This document shows, one piece after another, positions 39,501 to 50,716 of a stretch of 64,000 nt of DNA. The notes under the pieces are model-generated. The model saw only the letters and a list, made by a program, of their open reading frames with translations. It searched no databases and was not told the DNA's origin. The stretch comes from Heterodera schachtii. Lineage: Eukaryota > Nematoda > Chromadorea > Rhabditida > Heteroderidae. How positions within the stretch are numbered: the first letter of the stretch is position 1; the number at the start of each line of letters is the position of its first letter. Position numbers and translations under genes: made by a program. The stretch covers positions 62,001 to 126,000 of the forward strand of contig SIJG01000025.1 in the NCBI GenBank assembly GCA_023374025.1, written 5' to 3'.

Positions 39501-41850
39501 TAGAGGGAGCGACCTTTTGATTGCCAAATTTGGCATGATATTTTAAAAGTAGGAGTAATGGCTTTTGATTGCCAAATTTAGCATGATATCCTTAAAGATT
39601 AGAGGGCGCGACCTTTTGATTGCCAAATTTGGCATGATATTTTAAAAGTAGGAGTAAGGCTTTTGATTGCCAAATTTGGCATGATATTTTATAAAGTAGG
39701 AGTAAGGCTTTTGATTGCCAAATTTGGCATGATATTTTATAAAGTAGGAGTAAGGCTTTTGATTGCCAAATTTGGCATGATATTTTATAAAGTAGGAGTA
39801 AGGCTTTTGATTGCCAAATTTGGCATGATATTTTAAAAGTAGGAGTAATGGCTTTTGATTGCCAAATTTGGCATGATATTTTAAAAATAGGAGTAATGGC
39901 TTTTGATTGCCAAATTTGGCATGATATTTTAAAAGTAGGAGTAATGGCTTTTGATTGCCAAATTTGGCATGATATTTTAAAAGTAGGAGTAATGGCTTTT
40001 GATTGCCAAATTTGGCATGATATTTTAAAAGTAGGAGTAATGGCTTTTGATTGCCAAATTTAGCATGATATCCTTAAAGATTAGAGGGCGCGACCTTTTA
40101 ATTGCCAAATTTGGCATGATATTTTAAAAATAGGAGTAATGGCTTTTGATTGCCAAATTTGGCATGAGATTAGAGGGCGCGACCTTTTGATTGCCAAATT
40201 TGGCATGATATTTTAAAAGTAGGAGTAATGGCTTTTGATTGCCAAATTTGGCATGATATTTTAAAAGTAGGAGTAATGGCTTTTGATTGCCAAATTTGGC
40301 ATGATATTTTAAAAGTAGGAGTAATGCCTTTTGATTGCCAAATTTGGCATGATATCCTTAAAGATTAGAGGGAGCGACCTTTTGATTGCCAAATTTGGCA
40401 TTATATTTTAAAAGTAGGAGTAATGGCTTTTGATTGCCAAATTTAGCATGATATCCTTAAAGATTAGAGGGCGCGACCTTTTGATTGCCAAATTTGGCAT
40501 GATATTTTAAAAGTAGGAGTAATGGCTTTTGATTGCCAAATTTGGCATGATATTTTAAAAGTAGGAGTAATGGCTTTTGATTGCCAAATTTGGCATAATA
40601 TTTTAAAAGTAGGAGTAATGGCTTTTGATTGCCAAATTTGGCATGATATTTTATAAAGTAGGAGTAATGGCTTTTGATTGCCAAATTTGGCATGATATCC
40701 TTAAAGATTAGAGGGAGCGACCTTTTGATTGCCAAATTTGGCATGATATTTTAAAAGTAGGAGTAATGGCTTTTGATTGCCAAATTTAGCATGATATCCT
40801 TAAAGATTAGAGGTCGCGACCTTTTGATTGCCAAATTTGGCATGATATTTTAAAAGTAGGAGTAATGGCTTTTGATTGCCAAATTTGGCATGATATTTTA
40901 TAAAGTAGGAGTAAGGCTTTTGATTGCCAAATTTGGCATGATATTTTATAAAGTAGGAGTAAGGCTTTTGATTGCCAAATTTGGCATGATATTTTAAAAG
41001 TAGGAGTAATGGCTTTTGATTGCCAAATTTGGCATGATATTTTAAAAGTAGGAGTAATGGCTTTTGATTGCCAAATTTGGCATGATATTTTAAAAGTAGG
41101 AGTAATGGCTTTTGATTGCCAAATTTGGCATGATATTTTATAAAGTAGGAGTAAGGCTTTTGATTGCCAAATTTGGCATGATATTTTATAAAGTAGGAGT
41201 AAGGCTTTTGATTGCCAAATTTGGCATGATATTTTATAAAGTAGGAGTAAGGCTTTTGATTGCCAAATTTGGCATGATATTTTAAAAGTAGGAGTAATGG
41301 CTTTTGATTGCCAAATTTGGCATGATATTTTAAAAGTAGGAGTAATGGCTTTTGATTGCCAAATTTGGCATGATATTTTAAAAGTAGGAGTAATGGCTTT
41401 TGATTGCCAAATTTGGCATGATATTTTATAAAGTAGGAGTAAGGCTTTTGATTGCCAAATTTGGCATGATATTTTATAAAGTAGGAGTAAGGCTTTTGAT
41501 TGCCAAATTTGGCATGATATTTTATAAAGTAGGAGTAAGGCTTTTGATTGCCAAATTTGGCATGATATTTTAAAAGTAGGAGTAATGGCTTTTGATTGCC
41601 AAATTTGGCATGATATTTTAAAAGTAGGAGTAATGGCTTTTGATTGCCAAATTTGGCATGATATTTTATAAAGTAGGAGTAAGGCTTTTGATTGCCAAAT
41701 TTGGCATGATATTTTATAAAGTAGGAGTAAGGCTTTTGATTGCCAAATTTGGCATGATATTTTAAAAGTAGGAGTAATGGCTTTTGATTGCCAAATTTGG
41801 CATGATATTTTAAAAGTAGGAGAGGGGGGGTTTTGATTGCTAAATATGTT
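30585..41850. repeat. Large satellite array with higher-order repeats (about 11.3 kb)
   Basis: Three monomer types alternate: a 48-base type ending in AAAAGTAGGAGTAATGGC, a 51-base type with TTAGCATGATATCCTTAAAG, and a 41-base type with GGCATGAGATTAGAGGGCGC. All contain GATTGCCAAATTTGGC or a one-base variant, whose centre GCCAAATTTGGC is a 12-bp palindrome. In 30.6-33.7 kb, private variants recur every 943 bp (30951, 31894, 32837). In 34-41 kb, sub-blocks recur at exactly 2463 bp (35505 and 37968; 35738 and 38201; 36347 and 38810). A third zone (about 40.9-41.8 kb) alternates pairs or triplets of two monomer variants. Long open frames inside are by-products of the repeat. Confidence 0.97.
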
Positions 41851-41859
41851 GGAGAAACT

Positions 41860-42587
41860 AGAAAATTCGAATAAAAGGCAAACCAAATGTGAGAATACAA
41901 GCATAATGTTTCCTAAGCAGGGCTTTTTTTCAATTTTTTGAATAACATAAAATTCACTACCAATTTTCTATTAGCGACAACGGTAATGGGTCCGGCACTG
42001 CTCAGTCTTTACTAAATATCCTTGCTTATTAATTATAGGAACATATATTTTGTCATAAACAGGTCGAAAAGTTGCAACTACATATAAAAATTTGCTTTTA
42101 AAGAAAAAAATTGCATTGAGAACCTCTAAATCCATTAAAAAAATGCCAACATTTGGGGATTGAAAATTGGAAATGTTTTTCGTATACCAGTCTAAATTAC
42201 CATTATCAACCTCTCCCGAATTCATTCGTTTCCGGAGGCCGGGAAAATCACCAAAACCGAAGCCGGTCTCGGATTACCAGAATTCCGGGTTTCAGGAGTC
42301 TGAATCCGAATTCAGGACTTTTCCGGATCCACTTGAGTTTTCCTCGGGTTAAACTTCAATGGTTCACAACATTCCGCCGAGCTTTACCCTGCAAATTATA
42401 GGAAATTTGGACCGAATATTGCTGATTCCTTAGGAACACCTATAATTTTAAAGCTTTCAATTGCTAAAAAAAGAAATTTTACTAAGTTTTTCATAGATTG
42501 GACTAACAAATAATGAGGGGTTTAGGTTATAATGTATAATTGCTTTAATATATATATATTTTTAAATCTAATTTTAAAGGCCGAGAA
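41860..42587. other. Flank between satellite and mini-exon gene
   Basis: It holds the satellite border (CTAGAAAATTCGAATAAAAG) and a dispersed repeat at about 42215-42360 (CTCGGATTACCAGAATTCCG), a diverged copy of which lies at 48850-49060. The promoter of the next gene should be within the last few hundred bases; a TATATATATA stretch lies about 40 bases before the ATG. Confidence 0.45.
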
Positions 42588-45361
42588 ATGTGCAAAATTT
42601 CCTCATTTTTAATGATTTTTTTCGCTGTTTTTCTGTCCATTGCAAAAATTGACGGAATGAGTGATGCGTTTAAATCCACCAAAGAATGGATGAAAAAAAA
42701 ATTATCATCAAATTCATCACAACCATTATCATCATCATCCTTTCATAGACCATTATTAGATACATCAAATTCTTCTTCATCATCATTTTCCTTTAATCCT
42801 CCAATACATAAAAGTAATAAATTCTTAAATTAAAAGGTGGAAAAAGATTAATACATTTAGAAACAATTAATCAATTTTATAATAAAATTATGAATTAACG
42901 AAAATATAGAAAATTTAGAGGACGACAACTCATCGTCGTCATCCGCATTTGGAACTCACCCATTTCGTAATAAAATTAAAAAGGAATATTTTTCAAATTT
43001 TGTTAATTTAAATTTAGAAGATAAATCTTTCACTTCTGCGTTTGGAAAAAACAGTAAAATTTAATAAATATTAATTTGAATTCTAATTATTCAAATTTAT
43101 TTTGAAGATAAATCTTCCACTTCTGCGTTTGGAAAAAGCAGTAAAATTTAATAAATATTAATTTGAATTCTAATTATTCAAATTTATTTAGAAGATAAAT
43201 CTTCTACTTCTGCGTTTGGAACAAACAGTATAATTTTAAAAAAATTTGCAAATTTTAATTAATTTAAATTTAGAAGATAAATCTTCCACTTCAGCGTTTG
43301 CAACAAACAGTAAAATTTAAAAATAATAGTTTTAATTCTAATTATTCTAATTTATTTTGAAGATAAATCTTCCACTTCAGCGTTTGCAACAAACAGTAAA
43401 ATTTAAAAATAATAGTTTTAATTCTAATTATTCTAATTTATTTAGAAGATAAATCTTCTACTTCTGCGTTTGGAACAAACAGTATAATTTAAAAAAATTT
43501 GCAAATTTTAATTAATTTAAATTTAGAAGATAAATCTTTCACTTCTGCGTTTGGAAAAAACAGTAAAATTTAATAAATATTAATTTGAATTCTAATTATT
43601 CAAATTTATTTTGAAGATAAATCTTCCACTTCAGCGTTTGCAACAAACAGTAAAATTTAAAAATAATAGTTTTAATTCTAATTATTCTAATTTATTTTGA
43701 AGATAAATCTTCCACTTCTGCGTTTGCAACAAACAGTAAAATTTAAAATAATAGTTTTAATTCTAATTATTCTAATTTATTTAGAAGATAAATCTTCTAC
43801 TTCTGCGTTTGGAAAAACAGTATAATTTAAAAAAATTTGCAAATTTGAATCAATTTAAATTTAGAAGATAAATCTTTCACTTCTGCGTTTGGAAAAAAAC
43901 AGTAAAATTTAATAAATATTAATTTGAATTCTAATTATTCAAATTTATTTGAAGATAAATCTTCCACTTCTGCGTTTGGAAAAAGCAGTAAAATTTAATA
44001 AATATAATTTGAATTCTAATTATTCTAATTTATTTAGAAGATAAAGCTTCCACTTCTGCGTTTGGAAAAAGCCGTAAAACTTTTAAAAATCTTTTAATTT
44101 TAATTAATTTAAATTTAGAAGATAAATCTTTCACTTCAGCGTTTGCAACAAACAGTAAAATTTAAAAATAATAATTTTAATTATGTCAATTTAAATTTAG
44201 AAAATATTTGAAAAATAAAATTAAATAATTGCTTTTATCTAAGGTGGCAATATTGACTCATCATTTGCATTTAGAACTCAGAACTTGAATAGTAAATAAA
44301 AACTTTAAACAATATTAAATATTTTTTTACAAAAATTTTCATTCATAACTAGAATAATTTACAAATATAGCAAATTTAAGGCAAATTACTAGGGCTGTGC
44401 GAGAGTCTCGGTTCCCGACTCGGGAAATTTCTCGGGTTTTTCGCTTCCCGGTCTCGGTTCCCGATCTCGGGTTTTTAGAGAAAATGCCGTCACTTAATGT
44501 TGAGGAGACTCCTACGCCCTTTTTAATGTGTTTTTATTTAAAAAAATACATTTGAATCAATTTAATTTAGATTTCTCGATTCCCGAGTCGAGAAATTTCT
44601 CGGGTTTTTTGGGTCTCGGTTCTCGTATCGTCTCCCGGGCTCATTTCTCGGTCTCGTTTCTCGGTTCGCGGCAAAAATCACTTCTCGCACAGCCCTACAA
44701 ATTACCGTCATCAACTGCATTTGGGACACGATTCTTGAATAGTAAAAATTAAAAAAAAAACTATTAGGTGAATAAATCGCTGTGGAAAAACAATTAGTTA
44801 AATGAATTTAAATTAATAATAACTTTTTTTAGACAGCAGCAGCAGCGGTGCGTTTAACAGTGGTAAATTAAAGCGGGCATCGTCAAATTAGACACCACCG
44901 GAAAATTTGACACGAAATAAATCATTATTTAAAAAAAACGCGAATTCGTAATTTTTTTTAAATTTCTCATTTTAAAATGTTTTAAATCCATCTAATTCAA
45001 GGGCATAATTTTCAAAAAATATCTGCCAAAATCTTTTTTCTATTTAATGGTATCAAAATTTTCTGCTGCTGCTGCTGCTGGTGTTTGATTTCCGAGTTGA
45101 TTGGTGCCAAAACATTTGAATGCCCAATTTTCAGGCAGCAAATCAACGCAAAAGGGCCGAGTTGGAAACAATGGCAATGCCTTTTTAGCATATTTTGAAG
45201 CCATGTGTGACAATCGAACAGAAAAAATAAAATGCGAAGGTATCGAGACTGATTATGAAATTGCAACTGGAAAAGCGCCATTTGTTATGACATGCGAATG
45301 GGACGATGAAAGCAAAAGATGCTCACTCTCGAAAGAAACGAAAGCATTTTTTGGCATTTAA
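42588..45361 (+). CDS. Secreted mini-exon cassette protein (about 20 exons, about 375 residues)
   Basis: No known family is recognised. Exon 1 (42588-42813) encodes a signal peptide (core FLMIFFAVFLSIA) and a Ser-rich stretch, ending in phase 1. Then come 42919-42966, fourteen mini-exons of 35-37 bases (43018-43053, 43105-43140, 43192-43227, 43274-43309, 43360-43395, 43446-43481, 43527-43562, 43614-43649, 43700-43735, 43785-43819, 43865-43901, 43952-43987, 44038-44073, 44119-44154), 44244-44291, an exon 44381-44741 that contains a MITE, 44833-44862, and last exon 45135-45361 with four Cys (FEAMCDN, KCEG, TCEWDDESKRC). Mini-exons encode K-DKSSTSAFGTN-like units. Without the MITE, all exons together give 1128 bases with one open frame. 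Five mini-exons have TTTTGAAG instead of TTTAGAAG, which would start them three bases later, still in frame. Likely a secreted, variable effector; that is inference. Confidence 0.72.
43018..44154 (+). repeat. Tandem exon-intron units, about 80-90 bp each, 14 copies
   Basis: Each unit is a mini-exon of about 36 bases beginning AAGATAAATCTTCCACTTCT plus an intron of about 46-51 bases that starts GTAAAATTT or GTATAATTT and ends AATTTATTTAG or TTATTTTG. Units differ by shared blocks of variants (GGAACAAACA, GCAACAAACA, GGAAAAAGCA), which points to unequal exchange between copies. Confidence 0.9.
44390..44697. mobile_element. hAT-type MITE, 308 bp, inside a mini-exon
   Basis: The ends TAGGGCTGTGCGAGA and TCTCGCACAGCCCTA are perfect 15-bp inverted repeats. 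The 8-bp direct repeat CAAATTAC lies at 44382-44389 and 44698-44705. Removing the element and one repeat restores a 45-base symmetric exon of the same length as its relative at 29868-29912. The interior is rich in CTCGGTTCCCGA-type motifs. Confidence 0.9.
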
Positions 45362-47228
45362 AAATAGCGGAACGAATGATGAGTAATTCGGAAAATCTTT
45401 CATTTTTTGGGGCGCTTCATGGTTCAGCTCCCCAGATTAGAGTTAGGGCACAAAAAAAAAGTCATTTAATTATTTTGAGACACAGATGCACAAAATGGTG
45501 ATTGCGAAATTTTTGGTTTTCTTTGAAAAAATGAAAAATTCCGAAAATTTCGTAACAAAAACTATTTGATAAAGATGGAAAACTATGGGTATTAAAAATT
45601 AAATTTTTTTTTTCTCGCTTCACATATAAGCGGGCATGTCATCCCTCCCCCCATACACCTTCATCTCAAGAAATTTTGAAAATTGCACTGAGGATTTTGC
45701 AGAGATGAACAACAAAAAAATCAATTGGTTCCTCGCAAAAAATGAATTTTAAAACTCATGGTCACCGGAAAATGCTGAATTTCAATATTTAAACTAGAGT
45801 TGTACGGGACCTGGTACTGAAAAACACGTAGAACTGAGTAAAAATTCTAGATGTGTAAAAATTCTGAAATCTTGCTTAAAATTAGTTAGCCCCCTCTTTA
45901 TCTTATGTATTACCTTGTTACAAAATTTGTAGTCGTTTTTCTGAAAATGATGAACGGCTGTTCGAAAAAAATAAAACATTTTCCGTGGCTGTATGTTTTG
46001 TACATATATAGAAAATCTCATTCCCCATTTATTATTTTATTCCGATTGTTGTCATATTATAAATTTATTTATTTTTTGTCATTTTGTTATATATATATAT
46101 ATATATTTCACCTTTCACATTTCTAGTGATTTTTTATATTTTGGTTTTTAGAAAATTTTGAGCCTTTTTGTAGTTTTTGTATAAAATTGTTAGTCATGTG
46201 ATTTTTTGTGGGGGAGGGGGGGGGGGGGAACGAATAATTGGCATAATGAATGTTTTGCGATTTTTTATATTTTTGTTATTTTAAAGGTAAATTTTGAGAA
46301 AATTTTTGTGGCTTTTAACAAAACCCGACCCCAAACAGAATTTGAATCAGGGACACTGTGTTTATCGAAAATGAATACGGTATTTACGTCTAAAATTTTT
46401 TTTTCATTGGTTTTATGAATCGTAATTAATTTTTATTAATTAAAAATGCTAAGACATTATCAAAGTAATTTATTTATGAAAGTCTAGAATAACGAAAAAT
46501 TTTCGGTTAAATGTGATTACAAAACGCACATGATGGTGGTGGATTTACGAAACAACCTAGCTCGTTTTTATGCACGACAAAAAACGATAATAAATAAATA
46601 CGTATTAAAAATTGAAAATATGAAGGAAATAACGGATTCCTAACTTGGACACTTGATTCAAAGCTTCTGGAATTTTTTATTTTGAAAAAATCGAAATTTA
46701 ACATTTTGTGCATTTTTGGGTTAATTAAAATTACAATAATACGCATCAATAAATCATCTAGTCCGAATTAGTGCTCTTTTTGTAATAAAAATAAAAGATT
46801 TTCAAAATTTTTGGGTTAATATTTAAAAAAAAAGTTCTCGCTTCTCATTTCACATTTTCTCGGGTTCTCTTGGTCTCGCCTTTTTGTGTTTTTCGTTCTC
46901 GCATTTTTCTTTTTTTTAAAATAAAGCAATAAAAATGTGAATATCAACTGTTGCCGTGCTGTTAAAACGTCTAATTATAAATTCCGCCGTTAAGTATAAA
47001 AATGGAAAATAAATATAAAATTGCTTAAATGCCAACCAAATTTAACATTCTTAGTATCTTCAATAGCTTTATGCATTCTCTATCAGAATTCTCGAAATTT
47101 AAACATTCCCGTCCAAAGTAAAAGAAACGCCAAAAATTTTTAACAGTTAAATTGAACGGTTCCTGATTTTGATCGATGCTATGTCGTATCGAAAATTCCG
47201 CCACTATTGGCGCTTATTAAAACTGCCA
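45362..47228. other. Downstream region of the mini-exon gene
   Basis: The part at 45850-46310 matches 30180-30580. A short segment at about 46288-46340 (TTTGTGGCTTTTAACAAAACC) recurs near 54310 and 61430. There is a TA dinucleotide run near 46090 and a G run near 46215. No gene is supported. Confidence 0.45.
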
Positions 47229-47690
47229 AGGGTATGAAAATAGAAACTGTAAAACACATAAATTCATGACTTGGCTCAGTTTCAACCAAAATTAATGTTT
47301 CATGGTATCTGCAATAGCTCTTGAATTCTAAAAAAATTCTTGACAAAAATTTCTGACTCAAGACTTATTGGAATTTTATGACCATAGCTTTTTATAGTTT
47401 TATAAAAAAAAAAAAATTTAAATTAATATTCAGGTAGATAACATCATGATCTATCGAATGATACAATGAAATATTAAATTGGTTGAAGTTGAGCCAAACT
47501 ATGAATTTATATATATTTTACATTTTTTTTTTATTTCTTACCCCCTGGCGAGTTTAAGAAACGACCGAGCACGATTTTGGTCGAGCAAGCATGAGAAATT
47601 GGCTGCATCTAACCGGGTTATCAATTACGGAAACCCGTAACCCCTAATTATGGCGATTTTAACAGATTTAATGCCCATTAAAATGTTAAA
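47229..47690. repeat. Dispersed repeat shared with 63545-64000
   Basis: Both copies contain GACTCAAGACTTATTGGAAT, GGTTGAAGTTGAGCCAA and CGAGCACGATTTTGGTC in the same order. The right copy runs to the end of the window. Element type is not known. Confidence 0.75.
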
Positions 47691-47700
47691 ATTTGTCTTA

Positions 47701-48724
47701 CACTGGTGGAAAAAAGTCTTTTACCAAACCCCCGAAATTTGTTCAGTAGTGATTTTTGAAATAGTATGGAGTCCGATATATACAATTGTAAGACCATTTT
47801 TATAGCAATAACTTTGCTCTATTGGTATGCAAAATTTTATTAAATTTTGTTCACAAACAATTGCAATATTGTGACCGGAACAGAAACTGATCACTTTTGG
47901 GAGGGAAAAAAGTCTTTTACCAAACTTGAAAAACTATTTCAAAATGCTCATAAAAATCTGAAATAATGCATGCAAGGTGCTGAACAAAAAAGTCTTTTAC
48001 ACCAACTTGATCAGACCACTCCTTCATAGTGATCGGGACACCCTAAAATACACTGAAAATTGGAAAAATTTTCAAAAAAAATTCCTAGGGGGTTGTGAAA
48101 ATTTTTATTTTGATGATAATAAAAAATTATTATTTTCTACCGTATTTCAAGGGAAAATGACCAAAAATTGATCATTTTTAAGAAGATCAGTTTTTCAACC
48201 AAGTATAACTTTTTAAGTACAGGTCGTAGCCCCACTAATCCAAAAGGAATTTGATAGCCAAATATATGCTCTATCCAATGTGCATATTCAAAATTTTCCA
48301 AAAAATTTTCACAACCCCCTAGGAATTTTTTTTGAAATTTTTCCAATTTTCAGTGTATTTTAGGGTGTCCCGATCACTATGAAGGAGTGGTCTGATCAAG
48401 TTGGTGTAAAAGACTTTTTTGTTCAGCACCAAAAGATAAGCTTGCATGCATTATTTCAGATTTTTATGAGCATTTTGAAATAGTTTTTCAAGTTTGGTAA
48501 AAGACTTTTTTCCCTCCCAAAAGTGATCAGTTTCTGTTCCGGTCACAATATTGCAATTGTTTGTGAACAAAATTTAATAAAATTTTGCATACCAATAGAG
48601 CAAAGTTATTGCTATAAAAATGGTCTTACAATTGTATATATCGGACTCCATACTATTTCAAAAATCACTACTGAACAAATTTCCAAATTTCGGGGGTTTG
48701 GTAAAAGACTTTTTTCCACCAGTG
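47701..48724. mobile_element. Fold-back (long inverted repeat) element, 1024 bp, TA target
   Basis: The ends CACTGGTGGAAAAAAGTC and its exact inverse are bordered by TA on both sides. Arms of about 400 bases (47701-48108 and about 48297-48724) are almost perfectly inverse, apart from a short insertion in the right arm near 48430. The loop of about 190 bases has no recognisable content. Within each arm, AAAAAAGTCTTTTAC occurs three times. The TA border is typical of Tc1/mariner-like MITEs. Confidence 0.9.
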
Positions 48725-48839
48725 TAGTCAATTCAAAGAAAGACATTTTATTTTGTTATTTGTTAACAATAATGATTCTCTTCAAATTGACAACAAAAAA
48801 AAATTGCGAAAAACAAAATTTGAAAAATTGAATTTTGGT

Positions 48840-49060
48840 GCCCCGAAATGGGGACCGGACCGGTGAGCATCCGGAAACTGGCCGATCAATTTTGGTAGTT
48901 TTTAAACCAGTTCCTGAGGACGGGCAAATCACCAGTTCCAATCCAGGGATTAAAACACGGTCTCGGATTCCCGAAATTTCGGATTTCATGAGTCTGAGTC
49001 CGAATCCCGGAATTTTTCTGGGTCCACCGGATTTTACATCAAGTGAAACTTCAAAATTTT
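48840..49060. repeat. Dispersed GC-richer repeat, relative of 42215-42360
   Basis: CTCGGATTCCCGAAATTTCG, GAGTCTGAGTCCGAATCC and GGGTCCACCGGATTTTAC match the order of motifs at 42270-42340, with many substitutions. Confidence 0.55.
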
Positions 49061-49429
49061 GATAAATTTGAGTCGCATTGACTTAAATTAATTTTTAATT
49101 GTGCGATATCTCTTATTTTTTATATCCAAATTACTTTGGACAATTAATTAATATGTATGTTGAAAAAGTAAGCGGATTCATTCTCCCTTTTGTGGACCCT
49201 TTCCTTTATTGGCAATAAATAAAATCTAATACCTAACTCCTCAAAATTGAAAACTCTTTAGTAAGAAATTGCTCAAATTATATTTTGAATTTATTGATGG
49301 ATTATTATAATAATTTTTTAACATTTGCATTATTAATTTTTTTACGCTGCATTTTTTAAACGTAAAATAATTTATTGAGCAAATTCTTATGTCATAAAAT
49401 TAATAATTTATTTAAAGGTGAACATTGTC

Positions 49430-50370
49430 AATGAAATTATATTTATTGGCATTTACATTTTTTTGGTTTCTTTTATTTGGCATTATTTTAATGCATTATT
49501 TTTTCCTAATTGATTTAAGTTGAATTTTTTTCAATCCAATTATATTTAATTAGCATTTACATTTATTTTGCTTTGCTATTTTTGGCATTATTTTAATGCA
49601 TTATTTTTCCTAAAGTAAGAAATTGCTCAAATTATATTTTGAATATATAAACGTAATATAATTTATTGAGCAATATTCTTATGTCATAAAATTCATATTG
49701 ATTTATAGGTGAATTTTTTCAATCCAATTATATTTAATTAGCATTTACATTTATTTTGCTTTGCTATTTTTGGCATTATTTTAATGTATTATTTTTCCTA
49801 AAGTAAGAAATTGCTCAAATTATATTTTGAATATATAAACGTAATATAATTTATTGAGCAATATTCTTATGTCATAAAATTCATATTGATTTATAGGTGA
49901 ATTTTTTCAATCCAATTATATTTATTCGCATTTACATTTATTTTGCTTTGCTATTATTTGGCCTTATTTTAATGCATTATTTTTCCTAAAGTAAGAAATT
50001 GCTCAAATTATATTTTGAATATATAAACGTAATATAATTTATTGAGCAATATTCTTATGTCATAAAATTCATATTGATTTATAGGTGAATTTTTTCAATC
50101 CAATTATATTTAATTAGCATTTACATTTATTTTGCTTTGCTATTTTTGGCATTATTTTAATGTATTATTTTTCCTAAAGTAAGAAATTGCTCAAATTATA
50201 TTTTGAATATATAAACGTAATATAATTTATTGAGCAATATTCTTATGTCATAAAATTCATATTGATTTATAGGTGAATTTTTTCAATCCAATTATATTTA
50301 TTCGCATTTACATTTATTTTGCTTTGCTATTATTTGGCCTTATTTTAATGCATTATTTTTTCTTAATTGA
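49430..50370. repeat. 188-bp tandem array upstream of gene copy A
   Basis: The motif GTAAGAAATTGCTCAAATTA recurs at 49615, 49803, 49991 and 50179. Each unit has an intron-like part starting GTAAGA and ending TTTATAG, followed by GTGAAT/GTGAAC and a T-rich stretch whose translation is hydrophobic. Confidence 0.9.
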
Positions 50371-50716
50371 TTTAAAGGTGTAGTTTCTGAATATATAATT
50401 TCCATCATCTTTCATTTTTCAATTTATTTCTTTGCCAGAAAAATAATTTAATTTTTAATTAAGGGTTATAGAAATTAAATGTTCTAAAATTTATTTTTTA
50501 AATCAGGGTCCACTTTTTTTGAGGGATAAATTCTATTGACTAAATTGTTGAATAAATTTCCAAAATTCTTATTTAAGAAAAATATATTTAAAAGAATATT
50601 CTCAAATTTTTTATGAGTGCATTTGTCAGCGAAATATTACAATAAAGAATTGTATTAAATTTTTTCATTTATTTTTAGAATATCGAAAACTAAACTTATT
50701 CATTATACTATTGAAA

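Noticed and set aside
30585..41850. Regular short repeats resembling a CRISPR array
   Set aside because: The repeats are head-to-tail without unique spacers, no cas-like genes are present and the genome is eukaryotic.
40800..41904. Open frames of about 365 codons inside the satellite
   Set aside because: They exist because the monomers lack stops in those frames; two overlapping frames are open at once and no start, splice or domain evidence supports them.
44528..44752. Independent plus-strand gene of 74 codons
   Set aside because: The frame is MITE sequence joined to the following mini-exon; it is treated as a possible exonised form, not a separate gene.
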